Counted from the first letter of the stretch, positions 8,474 to 19,750 are shown. The stretch is DNA of 64,000 nt from Streptosporangium canum (GCF_900113865.1 NZ_FOQY01000007.1:248001-312000), one strand, 5' to 3'. The notes: generated by a model from the sequence alone, not told the origin. Numbers and translations are program-made.

Positions 8474-9423
8474 GCGGATTCACCGCACTGCCCGACCTCG
8501 CCCTGCGCACCCTCGGCGGCTCGGTCGTCGCGGCCAACGACGAGTCGTTCGCCGCGAGGGAGAGCCTGATCCGCCCAGGCCGCCCTGCCTTCCAGGCGCA
8601 CACCTTCGGCCCCAAGGGGCAGGTCTACGACGGCTGGGAGACCCGGCGGCGGCGCGAGCCCGGTCACGACTGGGCCATGATCCGGCTCGGCCTGCCCGGC
8701 GTGATCCGCGGCGTCGTGATCGACACCGCGTGGTTCACGGGCAACTACCCGCCCCACGCCTCCGTCGAGGCGGCCGCGGTCGAGGGCTACCCCACGGTCG
8801 CCGAGCTGGAGGCCGCCGAGTGGGTGGAGATCGTCCCGAGGAGCGCCCTCACGGGTGACGCCGAGCATCTGTTCGACGTGACCGACGGGCGGCGCCACAC
8901 GCATGTCCGGCTGAACATGTTCCCCGACGGCGGCATCGCCCGGCTGCGCGTGCACGGCGAGGTCAGGCCCGATCTGACCCTGTACGACGGCCTCGGCCTG
9001 GACCTGGCCGCGCTGGCGAACGGCGCGCTGGTCACCGGCTGCTCCAACGAGTTCTACTCCTCGCCCAACAACGTCATCGCCCCCGGCCTCGCCCGGCACC
9101 AGGCCGAGGGCTGGGAGACCGCCCGCCGCCGCGACGAGGGCAACGACTGGCTGCTGATCCGCCTGGCGGGCGCCGGCGTCGTCAAGCTCGCCGAGATCGA
9201 CACGACCAACCTGCTGTTCAACGCGCCGGGATCGGTCTCGATCACCGGAACCGCCGGCGGGGACACCTGGTTCGAGCTGCTGCCCAGGACCCGCCTGCAG
9301 CCCGACACCTCGCACCGCTTCCGCCTCGGCGACGTGCCCGCCGCCACCCACGTCCGGGTGGACGTCTACCCCGACGGCGGCCTCGCCCGCGTCCGCCTGC
9401 ACGGCTTGCTCAGCGAGCGCTGA
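8470..9423 (+). CDS. alc: Allantoicase
   Basis: Hydrolyses allantoate to ureidoglycolate and urea. The 317-residue protein consists of two homologous jelly-roll halves, visible as paired motifs: [20 protein letters not shown] with [21 protein letters not shown] in the first half, and [20 protein letters not shown] with [20 protein letters not shown] in the second. GTG 8470 overlaps the allB stop. Last gene of the purine operon; the convergent kinase gene ends about 30 bases downstream, across a shared hairpin. Confidence 0.95.
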   Translation: MSGFTALPDLALRTLGGSVVAANDESFAARESLIRPGRPAFQAHTFGPKGQVYDGWETRRRREPGHDWAMIRLGLPGVIRGVVIDTAWFTGNYPPHASVEAAAVEGYPTVAELEAAEWVEIVPRSALTGDAEHLFDVTDGRRHTHVRLNMFPDGGIARLRVHGEVRPDLTLYDGLGLDLAALANGALVTGCSNEFYSSPNNVIAPGLARHQAEGWETARRRDEGNDWLLIRLAGAGVVKLAEIDTTNLLFNAPGSVSITGTAGGDTWFELLPRTRLQPDTSHRFRLGDVPAATHVRVDVYPDGGLARVRLHGLLSER

Positions 9424-9429
9424 CGGGCC

Positions 9430-9457
9430 CTGAGCGGCGCCTCGCACGCCGGCTCAG
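9430..9457. terminator. Bidirectional hairpin between alc and the kinase gene
   Basis: CTGAGC-GGCG (9430-9439) can pair with CGCC-G-GCTCAG (9447-9457), leaving one bulged G and a 7-base loop. It lies between convergent genes and overlaps the kinase stop codon, fitting a shared intrinsic terminator without a U tract. Confidence 0.6.
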
Positions 9458-11385
9458 TGCCAGAGGGTCACCTCAGTTCCGGGGGGAGCCTGCTGCCCAC
9501 CCGGCGGGATCTGGGCCAGGACTACGCCCCGGCCCGGACCTTTTTTTATTTTCACCCTCATCCCCGCCACGCGCAGTTCCTCACGGGCCGCCTTGACGTC
9601 CTTGAACATCACGTTGGGAATGACGATGATCTTGTCGTCACCGCCGCCGCCGCCGTTGTCGCCGTCGTTCTCCCACGGCCAGCGCCACCCGCCGTTGTCG
9701 CACTGCGAGAGGGTGAGCCGGACGACGGCGCCCTTGTCGATCTCCGCGTTGGGCTGGGGATCCTGGGCGATGACCGTGCAGGGCTGGGCGGCGTCGGTCT
9801 GCTCGACGAACTGGGGGTTGAAGCCGGCGCCGCGCAGCATGGCGTCGGCCTGGTCGCGGGGCATGCCCTTGACGTCCGGCATGACCAGGCCCGCGCTCTT
9901 GACCAGGTTGACCTTGCTGCCCTCCCGGACCTGGTTGCCCACGGCGGGGCTGGTCCGCATCACCTGGCCGCGCGGCACGGTCTCGCTGGGCTGCTTCCTG
10001 ACGTCGTTGACGACCAGCCCGACCTCGGCCAGCTTCGTCCGCGCGCTGTTCTCGTCCATGCCCACGACGTTGGGCACGGCGACCCGCTTGGGACCCGCCG
10101 AGGCGATGAGGACCAGCTTGGTCTTGCCCTCCGTCTCGGTGCCCGCCACCGGGTCGGTCCGTAACACGGTGCCCTTGGGCACCTTCTCGTCGTTCTCCGC
10201 CTTGCCGACCTCGACCAGGAAACCGAGCCTCCTGGCCTCGCCCTCGGCGATGGTGATGTTCTTGCCGACCAGCGAGGGCACCGTGACGGTGGTGGTCTGG
10301 GAGAACATCCAGCCGGTCACCCCGACCGCGATCACCATCACCACGGCCAGCGCGATCAGGAACCAGTTGGGCCGGAAACCCCGCCGCGCCCGGGGCGCGG
10401 CGGGCTCGGCGACGTCGGAGACGGGGCTGGTGAGCAGCTCGACGCGGGGCTGGATCAGGGTCTGGTTGGCCGGCGGTGGCGCCGCGTCCGGGCGCTGCGG
10501 CGGGCCGACCGGGACGGACGGCGCCGACCCGCTCTCCCTGGGCAGCATCCGGTGCGCGTCCACCGCGGCGACCAGCAGCGCGGTGGCGTCCGCCGGGCGG
10601 GTCGCGGGGTCGCGGGCCGTCGCCTGCGCCACCAGCGTGTCCAGCAGCGGCGGGGTGCCCGGCAGCAGCGCCGAGGGCACGGGCACGGTGTCGTGCACGT
10701 GCCGGTAGGCCACCGACATCGGGGTGTCGCCCTCGTACGGCTGGCGGCCGGTGAGGAGCTCGAACAGCATGATCCCGGCCGAGTAGACGTCGCTGCGGGC
10801 GTCGGTGGCGCCGGAGGTCACCTGTTCGGGCGACATGTAGCCGATGGTGCCGATCATGACGCCCGTCCGCGTCTGGTTGGTCGCCTCGATCGCGCGGGCC
10901 AGGCCGAAGTCCACCACCTTGACCCGGCCGTCATCGCTGAGCAGTACGTTCTCCGGTTTGACGTCCCGGTGGACCAGCCCGGCCTGGTGCGCGGCGCCCA
11001 GTGCGGCGAGCACCGGGATCATGACCTCGAGGGCCTCGCGGGCGGGCAGCCTGCCCCGGGCACGGAGCACGTCGCGCAGGGTGCGCCCCGGCACGTACTC
11101 CATCGACAGGTAGACGTTGTCTCCGTCGGTGCCCTGGTCGAAGACATGCACCACGTTGGGGTGCGAAAGGCTCGCGACCGACTTCGCCTCGCCGATGAAC
11201 CGCCGCACGAACGAGGGGTCCTCGGCGAGGGAGCGGTGCATCACCTTCACGGCGACCGTGCGGTCGAGCCGGATGTCCAGAGCCAGATAGACGGTCGCCA
11301 TGCCGCCCCGGGCGATCCGGGACTCAACGCGGTAACGCCCGTCGAGGAGTTTCCCGACTAGGGGGTCCGTAAGCGTCGTGTCCAC
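9454..11385 (-). CDS. Ser/Thr protein kinase with four PASTA domains (PknL/PknB-like)
   Basis: Membrane receptor kinase of 643 residues. The cytoplasmic kinase domain (about residues 15-280) has a glycine-loop IARGGMATVYLA, VAVKVM with the ATP-binding Lys, HRDVKPEN, VDFGLA and GTIGYMSPEQ. A single hydrophobic span (FLIALAVVMVIAVGVTGWMF, about 340-360) is followed by four PASTA repeats that sense peptidoglycan; the last two are joined by a Gly/Asn-rich linker. GTG 11385 lies 7 bases after a TAAACT box. Position next to polyprenyl synthase, metF and an Rv2175c-like gene parallels M. tuberculosis pknL, although PknL itself lacks PASTA domains. Confidence 0.93.
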   Translation of the reverse strand: MDTTLTDPLVGKLLDGRYRVESRIARGGMATVYLALDIRLDRTVAVKVMHRSLAEDPSFVRRFIGEAKSVASLSHPNVVHVFDQGTDGDNVYLSMEYVPGRTLRDVLRARGRLPAREALEVMIPVLAALGAAHQAGLVHRDVKPENVLLSDDGRVKVVDFGLARAIEATNQTRTGVMIGTIGYMSPEQVTSGATDARSDVYSAGIMLFELLTGRQPYEGDTPMSVAYRHVHDTVPVPSALLPGTPPLLDTLVAQATARDPATRPADATALLVAAVDAHRMLPRESGSAPSVPVGPPQRPDAAPPPANQTLIQPRVELLTSPVSDVAEPAAPRARRGFRPNWFLIALAVVMVIAVGVTGWMFSQTTTVTVPSLVGKNITIAEGEARRLGFLVEVGKAENDEKVPKGTVLRTDPVAGTETEGKTKLVLIASAGPKRVAVPNVVGMDENSARTKLAEVGLVVNDVRKQPSETVPRGQVMRTSPAVGNQVREGSKVNLVKSAGLVMPDVKGMPRDQADAMLRGAGFNPQFVEQTDAAQPCTVIAQDPQPNAEIDKGAVVRLTLSQCDNGGWRWPWENDGDNGGGGGDDKIIVIPNVMFKDVKAAREELRVAGMRVKIKKGPGRGVVLAQIPPGGQQAPPGTEVTLWH

Positions 11386-11392
11386 CCGGCTG

Positions 11393-11398
11393 AGTTTA
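11393..11398 (-). promoter_or_regulatory. -10 box of the PASTA kinase gene, near-leaderless
   Basis: TAAACT on the minus strand, 7 bases before the GTG start at 11385. No clear -35 element was identified. Confidence 0.45.
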
Positions 11399-11461
11399 CG
11401 GGCGATTTGGCGCCCGCAGGGTCCCGGTGTTCCAAACCGATGCCGAGAAGTTGACTGTTTC

Positions 11462-13544
<2,083 letters not shown>

Positions 13545-13550
13545 ACGTGC

Positions 13551-13750
13551 TCCGCTCCCTTCGCCGGCATGACCCGGATCAGGTTCGTGGCGGTCGAGGG
13601 CCCGCTTGCGGCCGCGCTCGGCCCGCCGTCGGCCCCGTGTCGTGCTCGTTCGCGCCTGTGGCGCGACGTTCTCGCACGTCACCGAGCTCACCGCGGTCCT
13701 CGTCGCTCCGCAGCCCTCCTCTCAGCCCGGTGCGTTCCGGGCTCCCGCGC
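13551..13750 (-). promoter_or_regulatory. TPP riboswitch (THI element) of thiO-thiS-thiG
   Basis: On the minus strand the 5' part GGGAGCCCGG...CTGAGAGG (CTGAGAGG at 13724-13717) and the 3' core CCTGATCCGGGTCATGCCGGCG followed by AAGGGA (about 13588-13556) are the conserved TPP aptamer segments. The two are separated by about 125 bases rather than the usual few tens, implying a long P3 extension. The aptamer ends only a few bases before the thiO start, so control of translation initiation is likely. A TAGGGT box (13770-13765, minus) may be its promoter. Confidence 0.92.
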
Positions 13751-13861
13751 GTCTTGTCCCTCCCACCCTAAGGGCTGGCACAACACTCTTATCGCGCTCG
13801 GTGTGAGCTAAATACCGTTTTCGTTATCAAACCGCGTTGGCAGCGGGTCGGCCCGGCCGCT

Positions 13862-13867
13862 TAGGCT
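13862..13867 (+). promoter_or_regulatory. -10 box of the ferredoxin reductase gene
   Basis: TAGGCT lies 8 bases before the GTG start at 13876. A TTGGCA at 13837-13842 could be the -35 element with a 19-base spacer. The divergent thi promoter shares this 330-base region. Confidence 0.45.
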
Positions 13868-13875
13868 CGTGAGTT

Positions 13876-15048
13876 GTGAATCATGTCGTGGTGGTTGGCG
13901 CCGGCCTGGCCGGTGTGCGGAGTGTCGAGGCGCTACGGGCCCGCGGGTTCGGCGGCACGATCACGTTGATCGGTGAGGAGACGCACCGGCCCTACGACCG
14001 TCCACCGCTGTCCAAGAGCGTCCTGCTGGGCGAGACCGACTCCACGGTCGTCGACTCCGACCTGGACGCCCTGGAGGTCGACTTCCGCGCGGGCGTGGCC
14101 GCCAAGGGGCTGCGCGAGGGCGTGGTGGAGACCACCGAGGGCGAGCTGGCCTACGACGGACTGGTCATCGCCACCGGCGCGCGCCCGATCCGGTTGCGCG
14201 GCGACGGCCCGCAGCACGTGCTGCGCACCATCGACGACGCGCTCGAACTGCGCGCGCTGCTCGTCCCCGGGACGAAGGTCGCCGTCATCGGCGCGGGCTG
14301 GATCGGCGCCGAGGTCGCCACCGCCGCCCGCAGGGCGGACTGCGAGGTGACCGTCGTCGAGGCCGCCGGCGTCCCGCTGAGCGCCGCCCTCGGCCCCGTG
14401 GGCGCGCACACCGTCTCCTGGTACGCCCGGGCGGGTGTGGACCTGCGCCTGGGCACCGCGGTCGCCTCCGTCGACCAGGGCGGGCTGACCCTGGCCGACG
14501 GGTCCGCCGTCGAGGCCGGCGTGGTCGTCACCGGCGTCGGCGTGCGGCCCTCGGTCGAGTGGCTGGCCGGCTCCGGCCTCGAACTCGAGAACGGGGTCGT
14601 CACCGACGAGCACCTGCGCACCTCGCTGCCGGGCGTGGTCGCCGTGGGCGACTGCGCGGCGTGGTGGTCGCGCCGCTACGGCCGCCGCATGCGGGTCGAG
14701 CACTGGGACACCGCGCTGGGCGCCCCCGACGTGGCCGTGGCCGCGCTGCTGGGCGACGACGCGGTCTACGACCCGGTGCCCTACTTCTGGTCCGAGCAGT
14801 TCGGCCACATGGTGCAGTACGCCGGCCACCACGACGGCGAACGCCTGGTCCTGCGCGGGGATCCGGCCGCCGACGCCAAGTGGGCGGTCTGCTGGGTGGC
14901 CGACGACCACAGGCTCACCGCGGTCCTCGCCGTCAACCGCCCCCGAGACCTGGTCCAGGGCCGCCGCCTCATCGAGCGCGGCCGGCGGCTCGACGTCGAG
15001 CGCCTGGCCGACCCTGCGGTAGCGTTGCGCGACTGTACGGCGGCGTAA
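13876..15048 (+). CDS. NAD(P)H:ferredoxin reductase, pyridine nucleotide-disulfide type
   Basis: FAD flavoprotein of 390 residues that passes electrons from NAD(P)H to a ferredoxin, as in P450 or dioxygenase systems. VVVVGAGLAGVRSVEALR is the FAD-binding Rossmann motif, RPYDRPPLSK is typical of the family, VAVIGAGWIGAEVATAARR is the NAD(P) site, and VVAVGDCAAW is the second FAD motif. The C-terminal part (HWDTALGAPDVAVAALLG, PYFWSEQFGHMVQYAG) is a reductase C-terminal domain. GTG 13876 matches the conserved start. No partner ferredoxin or oxygenase gene lies next to it. Confidence 0.9.
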   Translation: MNHVVVVGAGLAGVRSVEALRARGFGGTITLIGEETHRPYDRPPLSKSVLLGETDSTVVDSDLDALEVDFRAGVAAKGLREGVVETTEGELAYDGLVIATGARPIRLRGDGPQHVLRTIDDALELRALLVPGTKVAVIGAGWIGAEVATAARRADCEVTVVEAAGVPLSAALGPVGAHTVSWYARAGVDLRLGTAVASVDQGGLTLADGSAVEAGVVVTGVGVRPSVEWLAGSGLELENGVVTDEHLRTSLPGVVAVGDCAAWWSRRYGRRMRVEHWDTALGAPDVAVAALLGDDAVYDPVPYFWSEQFGHMVQYAGHHDGERLVLRGDPAADAKWAVCWVADDHRLTAVLAVNRPRDLVQGRRLIERGRRLDVERLADPAVALRDCTAA

Positions 15049-15098
15049 CCTCGCCGCCGGGTGTTTGGCGAAGGGCTCGATGTGGTAGTGGTGGATTC

Positions 15099-15473
15099 GT
15101 GACGCTTTCTGTTGCGCAGATCGACCGGGAAACCGACCAGCTGGTGGGCGAGTGGCTCACCCTGAGTGAGGTGGCCAGGCGGCTCAACCTCAGTGCCGGT
15201 CGTGCCAAGCAACTTCTCAAGGACCGCAAGCTCATCGGAGTCCGGCGGGGAGGCGGCGAGCCTCAGGTCCCCGCCGCGTTCCTCGGGGCCGACGACGTCG
15301 TCAAGGGCCTGCCGGGCACGCTCACCGTGCTGCTCGACGCCGGATACAGCGACGTCGAGTCACTCCGGTGGCTGTTCACCCCGGACGAGACCTTGCCGGG
15401 GTCGCCGGTGGACGCGATCGTCGCGGGCCGCCATACCGAGGTCAAGCGGCGTGCCCAGGCCCTCGGTTTCTGA
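15099..15473 (+). CDS. Rv2175c-family winged-helix DNA-binding protein
   Basis: Small 124-residue protein. The N-terminal helix-turn-helix ([20 protein letters not shown]) is followed by [52 protein letters not shown], the C-terminal domain of the Rv2175c family. In M. tuberculosis Rv2175c is phosphorylated by the neighbouring kinase PknL, and phosphorylation blocks DNA binding; a PASTA kinase gene lies about 3.7 kb away here. GTG 15099 is the most plausible start because an earlier GTG at 15091 reads directly into a stop. Its 3' end overlaps thiE by 23 bases. Confidence 0.88.
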   Translation: MTLSVAQIDRETDQLVGEWLTLSEVARRLNLSAGRAKQLLKDRKLIGVRRGGGEPQVPAAFLGADDVVKGLPGTLTVLLDAGYSDVESLRWLFTPDETLPGSPVDAIVAGRHTEVKRRAQALGF

Positions 15474-16092
15474 CGCCCGCCTCTACCTGTGCACCGACGG
15501 GCGCCGTGACCGGGGAGATCTCGCCGACTTCCTCGACGCGGCGCTCTCGGGCGGGGTCGACATCGTGCAGCTGCGCGAGAAGGGCCTGGAGGCGCGCGAG
15601 GAGCTCGCGCTCCTGGAGGTCTTCCGCGCGGCCTGCGACCGTCATGGCAGGCTGCTGGCGGTCAACGACCGGGCCGACATCGCCTACGCGGCCCGTCCCG
15701 ACGTGCTCCACCTCGGCCAGGACGACCTGCCGGTGCCGGTGGTGCGCGACATGCTCGGCGACGACATCCTCATCGGGCGTTCCACTCACGCCGACGAGGA
15801 GGCGTCCGCCGCGGCCGTCGAGCCCGGTGTCGACTACTTCTGCTGCGGCCCGATCTGGCCGACGCCCACCAAACCCGGGCGGCACGCCGCGGGACCCGGC
15901 CTGCTGCGGCACGCCGCGTCCCTGGACACCGACCGGCCCTGGTTCGGCATCGGCGGCATCGACCTCGCCAACCTGGACGAGGTCATCTCCTACGGCGTGC
16001 GCCGGGTCGTGGTCGTGCGGGCGATAACCGAGGCCGACGACCCGAAGGCGGCCGCCGAGGAGTTCCAGCGGAGGCTGGCCGCCGCGGGCTGA
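15451..16092 (+). CDS. thiE: Thiamine-phosphate synthase
   Basis: Joins HMP pyrophosphate and thiazole phosphate to thiamine phosphate. 213-residue TIM barrel: [78 protein letters not shown] and [15 protein letters not shown] are all family motifs. GTG 15451 has GAGGTC upstream and lies inside the preceding DNA-binding gene, so the two are coupled. No riboswitch was seen in front of this gene, unlike the divergent thiO operon. Confidence 0.94.
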   Translation: MPRPSVSDARLYLCTDGRRDRGDLADFLDAALSGGVDIVQLREKGLEAREELALLEVFRAACDRHGRLLAVNDRADIAYAARPDVLHLGQDDLPVPVVRDMLGDDILIGRSTHADEEASAAAVEPGVDYFCCGPIWPTPTKPGRHAAGPGLLRHAASLDTDRPWFGIGGIDLANLDEVISYGVRRVVVVRAITEADDPKAAAEEFQRRLAAAG

Positions 16093-16237
16093 GGGGCGGC
16101 GGTCCCGACGGCGGACCCGGATCGGGCGGCCCATGGCCGTCCCCGGCCGGGCGCGCCGGACCGGGACGGGTGCCTTGCGGGGCGGTCCGCCGCCGACGGG
16201 CCGGGGGCCTGACCGGGCGCCCGCCGCCCGGACCGCG

Positions 16238-17305
16238 TCAGGTGCGGCGGGAGGTGGCGGCCACGGCCAGGTCGGCCAGGGCCGCGCGGGCCTCCCCGGT
16301 GATCGGGGCGTCGTCCAGCGAGGTCAGGGCGTCTTCGAGATAGTTCTTGATCATTCCCTCGCACGCGACGAGCGCCCCGGTCTCCGCGATGATCTGGCGG
16401 AGCCGGTCGATCCCGGCCGCGTCCAGCGCCGGGTCGCCGAGCGTGCCGCGCACCGCCTCCGCCTGTGCGGGGGAGGCCACGGCGAGCGTGCGGGCGACGA
16501 GCATCGTCCGCTTGCCCTCCCGCAGGTCGTCACCGGCGGGCTTGCCGGTCTCGGCAGGGTCGCCGAACACCCCGAGGATGTCGTCGCGGAGCTGGAAGGC
16601 GATGCCCACGGACCGGCCGTACTCCGCGCAGAGCCGGTCGATCCACGGGGCGCGGTCCCGCACGGCCAGCACCAGGCCGAGCCGGAGCGGCTGCTCCACC
16701 GAGTATCTGCCGCTCTTGTAGAGGGCGACCCGCAGCGCGCTGTCGAAGGTGTTCTCGCCGTGGGCCTGCTCCAGCAGGTCCAGGTACTGGCCGCACATCA
16801 GCTCGGTGCGCATGTGGTCGTGGACCTGCTGGGCCGCCGCCAGCGAAGCGGGGGGCAGGCCGCTGCCGCGCCACATCTCGCCGGACCAGATGAGCATGAG
16901 GTTGCCCAGCAGGATGGCCGCGCCCTCGCCGAACTGCTCGGCGGAACCGTGCCAGTCCGCCTTCTCGTGCAGCGCCTGGAACCTGCGGTGCGCCGACGGC
17001 ATGCCCCGGCGCAGGTCGCTGGCGTCCATCACGTCGTCGTGCACGAGGGCGCTGGCCTGGAGGAGCTCCAGCGACGCGGCGGCGGTGAAGAGCGCGGGAT
17101 CGTCGTCCCCGCCCGCGCCGCGCCAGCCCCAGTAGCAGAAAGCCGGCCGCAGACGCTTGCCGCCCGCCAGGAACTCCTCGGCGGCGGAGATGAGAGGGGC
17201 CACCTCGGGCACGCCGAGCTGGGGTCGCTGCCGCTCGATGAACTCTTTGAGAGAACGATCCACTTCGAAGCGGATGGTATCGAGCGCGGCGGCGGAAGTG
17301 GTCAT
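16238..17305 (-). CDS. Polyprenyl diphosphate synthase (GGPP synthase-like)
   Basis: Trans-isoprenyl chain-elongating enzyme of 355 residues. [14 protein letters not shown], the first Asp-rich motif [21 protein letters not shown] and the second, [30 protein letters not shown], are all intact. The product chain length cannot be read from sequence, although small residues before DDVMD allow C20 or longer. Its neighbour metF matches the M. tuberculosis idsA2 (Rv2173)/Rv2172c arrangement. ATG 17305 has a GATAAT box 8 bases upstream. About 145 GC-rich bases with no clear feature separate it from convergent thiE. Confidence 0.92.
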   Translation of the reverse strand: MTTSAAALDTIRFEVDRSLKEFIERQRPQLGVPEVAPLISAAEEFLAGGKRLRPAFCYWGWRGAGGDDDPALFTAAASLELLQASALVHDDVMDASDLRRGMPSAHRRFQALHEKADWHGSAEQFGEGAAILLGNLMLIWSGEMWRGSGLPPASLAAAQQVHDHMRTELMCGQYLDLLEQAHGENTFDSALRVALYKSGRYSVEQPLRLGLVLAVRDRAPWIDRLCAEYGRSVGIAFQLRDDILGVFGDPAETGKPAGDDLREGKRTMLVARTLAVASPAQAEAVRGTLGDPALDAAGIDRLRQIIAETGALVACEGMIKNYLEDALTSLDDAPITGEARAALADLAVAATSRRT

Positions 17306-17313
17306 GCACTGAC

Positions 17314-17319
17314 ATTATC
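17314..17319 (-). promoter_or_regulatory. -10 box of the polyprenyl synthase gene
   Basis: GATAAT on the minus strand, 8 bases before ATG 17305, giving a near-leaderless transcript. Confidence 0.45.
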
Positions 17320-17400
17320 TGGCCAGACCGACGACTCCTATCTGCAGAGGTGGGTGTTTCGTCCCCTGTTCGTGGTTGTGGCGGCCGGCGGGGCGGCCAG

Positions 17401-17406
17401 TACCCT
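17401..17406 (+). promoter_or_regulatory. -10 box of metF, near-leaderless
   Basis: TACCCT followed by six bases and then ATG 17413. No Shine-Dalgarno sequence is present, supporting a leaderless transcript. Confidence 0.45.
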
Positions 17407-17412
17407 AGGGAC

Positions 17413-18345
17413 ATGGCTCTGGGTCGCCCGTCAATCCTTCCCGACCGCGTGCCCACCGTCCGCGAGCTTCTCGCCGCCGGTGGCCGGTCGTTCTCCTTCG
17501 AGTTCTTCCCTCCGAAGACCGACGAGGGAGAGCGGCAGCTCTGGCGCGCCATCCGGGAGCTGGAGGCGTTGCGTCCCGCCTTCGTGTCGGTCACCTACGG
17601 CGCCGGCGGCGGCACCCGCGACCGCACGGTCGGCCTCGTGGAACGGCTCGCCCACGAGACCACGCTGACCCCGGTGGCCCACTTCACCGCCGTCGACCAC
17701 TCCATCCGCGAGCTGCGCCACCTGGTGGGCCGCTTCGCGGACGCGGGCGTGCGCAACATCCTGGCCGTGCGGGGCGACCCGCCCGGCGACCCGGCGGGGG
17801 AGTGGGTGCGTCACCCCGAGGGCGTGCTCTACGCCGACGAGCTGGTCCGGCTGATCCGCCAGGCCGGCGACTTCTGCGTCGGCGTGGCGGCCTTCCCCTA
17901 CAAGCACCCCAGGTCGGGCTCGGTGGAGGCCGACACCGAGCACTTCGTCCGCAAGTGCCGTGCGGGCGCCGACTACGCGATCACCCAGATGTTCTTCCGG
18001 GCGGACGACTACCTGCGGCTGCGCGATCGGGTGGCGGCCAAGGGCTGCGACACCCCGATCATCCCCGGCATCATGCCCGTCACGCAGATGAGCACGATCG
18101 CCCGATCCGAGCAGCTGTCCGGCGCGCCGTTCCCCGCGGAGGTGGCGGCGCGGTTCGAGGCCGTCGCCGACGATCCGGCCGCCGTGCGGCGGCTGGGCGT
18201 CGAGCACGCCGCCGAGCTCTGCCAGACCCTGCTCGACGAGGGCGTGCCCGGAATCCACTTCATCACCTTCAACCGCTCCAGCGCGACCCGTGAGGTCTAC
18301 CAGGCACTCGACGTCGCGCCGGCGAAGGCCGCGCTGACCGTCTAG
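17413..18345 (+). CDS. metF: Methylenetetrahydrofolate reductase
   Basis: Reduces 5,10-methylene-THF to 5-methyl-THF for methionine synthesis. 310 residues, FAD TIM barrel. [18 protein letters not shown] carries the catalytic Glu, and [41 protein letters not shown] and [15 protein letters not shown] follow in the usual order. ATG 17413 is favoured over an upstream GTG at 17350 because the conserved region starts soon after it. The last codons, encoding AKAALTV, form the first copy of a 34-base tandem repeat that continues past the stop. Confidence 0.94.
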   Translation: MALGRPSILPDRVPTVRELLAAGGRSFSFEFFPPKTDEGERQLWRAIRELEALRPAFVSVTYGAGGGTRDRTVGLVERLAHETTLTPVAHFTAVDHSIRELRHLVGRFADAGVRNILAVRGDPPGDPAGEWVRHPEGVLYADELVRLIRQAGDFCVGVAAFPYKHPRSGSVEADTEHFVRKCRAGADYAITQMFFRADDYLRLRDRVAAKGCDTPIIPGIMPVTQMSTIARSEQLSGAPFPAEVAARFEAVADDPAAVRRLGVEHAAELCQTLLDEGVPGIHFITFNRSSATREVYQALDVAPAKAALTV

Positions 18346-18457
18346 CGGGACCGGGGCGAAGGCCGCGCTGACCATCTGGCGGGACCGGGGCGAAGGCCGC
18401 GCTGACCGTCTGGCGGGACCGGGGCGAAGGCCGCGCTGACCGTCTGGCGGGACCGGC
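18322..18457. repeat. 34-bp tandem repeat, four copies, seeded by the metF 3' end
   Basis: Copies start at 18322, 18356, 18390 and 18424 (unit begins GCGAAGGCCGCGCTGACC). Only the first copy is coding; it contains the metF TAG, where the other copies read TGG. Differences between copies are one or two bases. Confidence 0.95.
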
Positions 18458-18579
18458 GGCCCCGTCCGGCGGGCTGGGGTCCTCGCGCTTTCCCACTCCG
18501 GCGGGCACGTCACCCGCCGGAGCGCGAGCGGCCGTCCAGGGCGGGCCGGAGCCGCTGCCCGCGGGATCTCCCGGAGGGC

Positions 18580-19128
18580 CTACCCTCTCAGCGGGAGCAC
18601 GGCTCCGAGGATCGCGTAGCGCTCGTAGCCGCCCGGGAAGACGAACTGGGTGAGCAGGTCGACGAAACCGACGCTGCGGTAGAGGTGCCGGGCCGCGGTG
18701 GGCTGGTCGCGGGTGGACAGGACGGCGGTGCGCTCCGGGCGGCCGGCGCACATGCCCACGACCAGCGCCCGGCCGATGCCCTTGCCGTGGTAGTCGGGGT
18801 GCACGTGGATCTCGGCGAGTTCCAGGGCGTCGCCGAGCCAGCCGCGCGCGCTGCCCTCGCCGTTCCGCTCCGCGATGGCCCGGTGGACGACGTCGTGCCA
18901 CCACTGCCCGGCGGCCCCGTGGAAGCCGTAGGCGAGGCCCACCGGCGTCCCGTCGGGACGCTCGGCGAACAGGCAGGTGAATCCCGGGTGGACGGCGTGG
19001 TTCCCCATGATCGTCTTCCGGCCGGGAAGCTGGTCGACGGGCGGGTTCATCGCCGCGATGTAGATCTCCAGGACCGCGTCCAGCCGGGTGGTGAACTCAT
19101 CGGGGCCGACCCGTCGCAGTCCGATCAC
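18580..19128 (-). CDS. GNAT-family N-acetyltransferase (Rv2170-like)
   Basis: Acetyl-CoA-dependent acyltransferase of 182 residues. LAEIHVHPDYHGKGIGRALVVGM is the acetyl-CoA pyrophosphate-binding motif A, and AARHLYRSVGFVDL is the C-terminal motif B. The substrate is not evident. Position beside metF and the polyprenyl synthase gene parallels M. tuberculosis Rv2170. GTG 19128 is chosen over GTG 19137 because a TAGGGT box (19141-19136, minus) lies exactly 7 bases before it and overlaps the alternative. About 230 bases, including the 34-bp repeat, separate it from convergent metF. Confidence 0.85.
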   Translation of the reverse strand: MIGLRRVGPDEFTTRLDAVLEIYIAAMNPPVDQLPGRKTIMGNHAVHPGFTCLFAERPDGTPVGLAYGFHGAAGQWWHDVVHRAIAERNGEGSARGWLGDALELAEIHVHPDYHGKGIGRALVVGMCAGRPERTAVLSTRDQPTAARHLYRSVGFVDLLTQFVFPGGYERYAILGAVLPLRG

Positions 19129-19135
19129 GCCACGC

Positions 19136-19141
19136 ACCCTA
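19136..19141 (-). promoter_or_regulatory. -10 box of the GNAT gene
   Basis: TAGGGT on the minus strand, 7 bases from the GTG at 19128. It decides the start choice. Confidence 0.4.
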
Positions 19142-19188
19142 GCAGGGCAGACATTGCCCGGGGTGTTGAAAGGCGCGTAAGTGATGTT

Positions 19189-19210
19189 TAGTAATTTTCA
19201 TAAATTACTA
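19189..19210. promoter_or_regulatory. AT-rich perfect inverted repeat between the ybaK-like and GNAT genes
   Basis: TAGTAATTT (19189-19197) and AAATTACTA (19202-19210) are perfect 9-base arms around TCAT. The element stands out in DNA of about 70% GC. It lies some 50-70 bases upstream of the GNAT promoter and could be an operator. It could also be a weak terminator of the upstream ybaK-like gene, though no U tract follows. Confidence 0.6.
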
Positions 19211-19264
19211 GAGCGCTTTTTAATCGCGGGCACGTACGGGACGGCGGCCGGCCGCGCTCCCCGG

Positions 19265-19744
19265 TCACCGTTCCACCTCCACCGGGGTGCCGCCGGTGAT
19301 GCGGACCAGTTCGGCGAAACTGGTGGGGAAGACCGTGTGCGGATGGCCCGCGGCGGCCCAGACGACCTCGTACCTGCCGAGCCAGGTGTCGACCAGCGTC
19401 CTGAGCGGGGCCGGGTGGCCGATCGGCGCGACGCCGCCGATGACCTGACCGGTGGCGGCGCGTACGAACTCCGGGGTGGCCCGCTTCACCTCGGCCGCGC
19501 CGACGGTCTCCGCGATCAGGCCGGTGTCCACCCGGTGGGCGCCGCTGGTGAGCACCAGGAGCGGCGCCCCGTCGGCGTCGAAGACCAGGCTGTTGGCGAT
19601 GGCGCCGACCTCGCAGCCGAGCTGCGCGGCGGCGGTCGCGGCGGTCGGGGTGGCCTCGGCGAAGACGACGATCTCGCCGGAGACGTCGTGCTCGCCCAGG
19701 ACCGCGGCGACCTTCTCGATGTTGGGATGCAACTTTTCTGGCAC
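19265..19744 (-). CDS. YbaK/EbsC-family aminoacyl-tRNA deacylase
   Basis: 159-residue protein of the YbaK/ProX fold, which removes mischarged amino acids from tRNA. CEVGAIANSLVFDADGAPLLVLTSGAHRVD, GQVIGGVAPIGHPAPLRTLVD and AAGHPHTVFPTSFAELVRIT are conserved family segments. The exact mischarged substrate (Cys-, Ala- or Ser-tRNA) cannot be told. GTG 19744 lies 6 bases after a TAGAGT box, with no Shine-Dalgarno sequence, so it is probably leaderless. Confidence 0.9.
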   Translation of the reverse strand: MPEKLHPNIEKVAAVLGEHDVSGEIVVFAEATPTAATAAAQLGCEVGAIANSLVFDADGAPLLVLTSGAHRVDTGLIAETVGAAEVKRATPEFVRAATGQVIGGVAPIGHPAPLRTLVDTWLGRYEVVWAAAGHPHTVFPTSFAELVRITGGTPVEVER

Positions 19745-19750
19745 GCGGCC

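Noticed and set aside
14559-15098. N-terminal extension of the Rv2175c-like protein upstream of GTG 15099
   Set aside because: The extension is a frame shadow of the ferredoxin reductase gene with Arg/Gly-rich nonsense sequence. The family starts at the chosen GTG.
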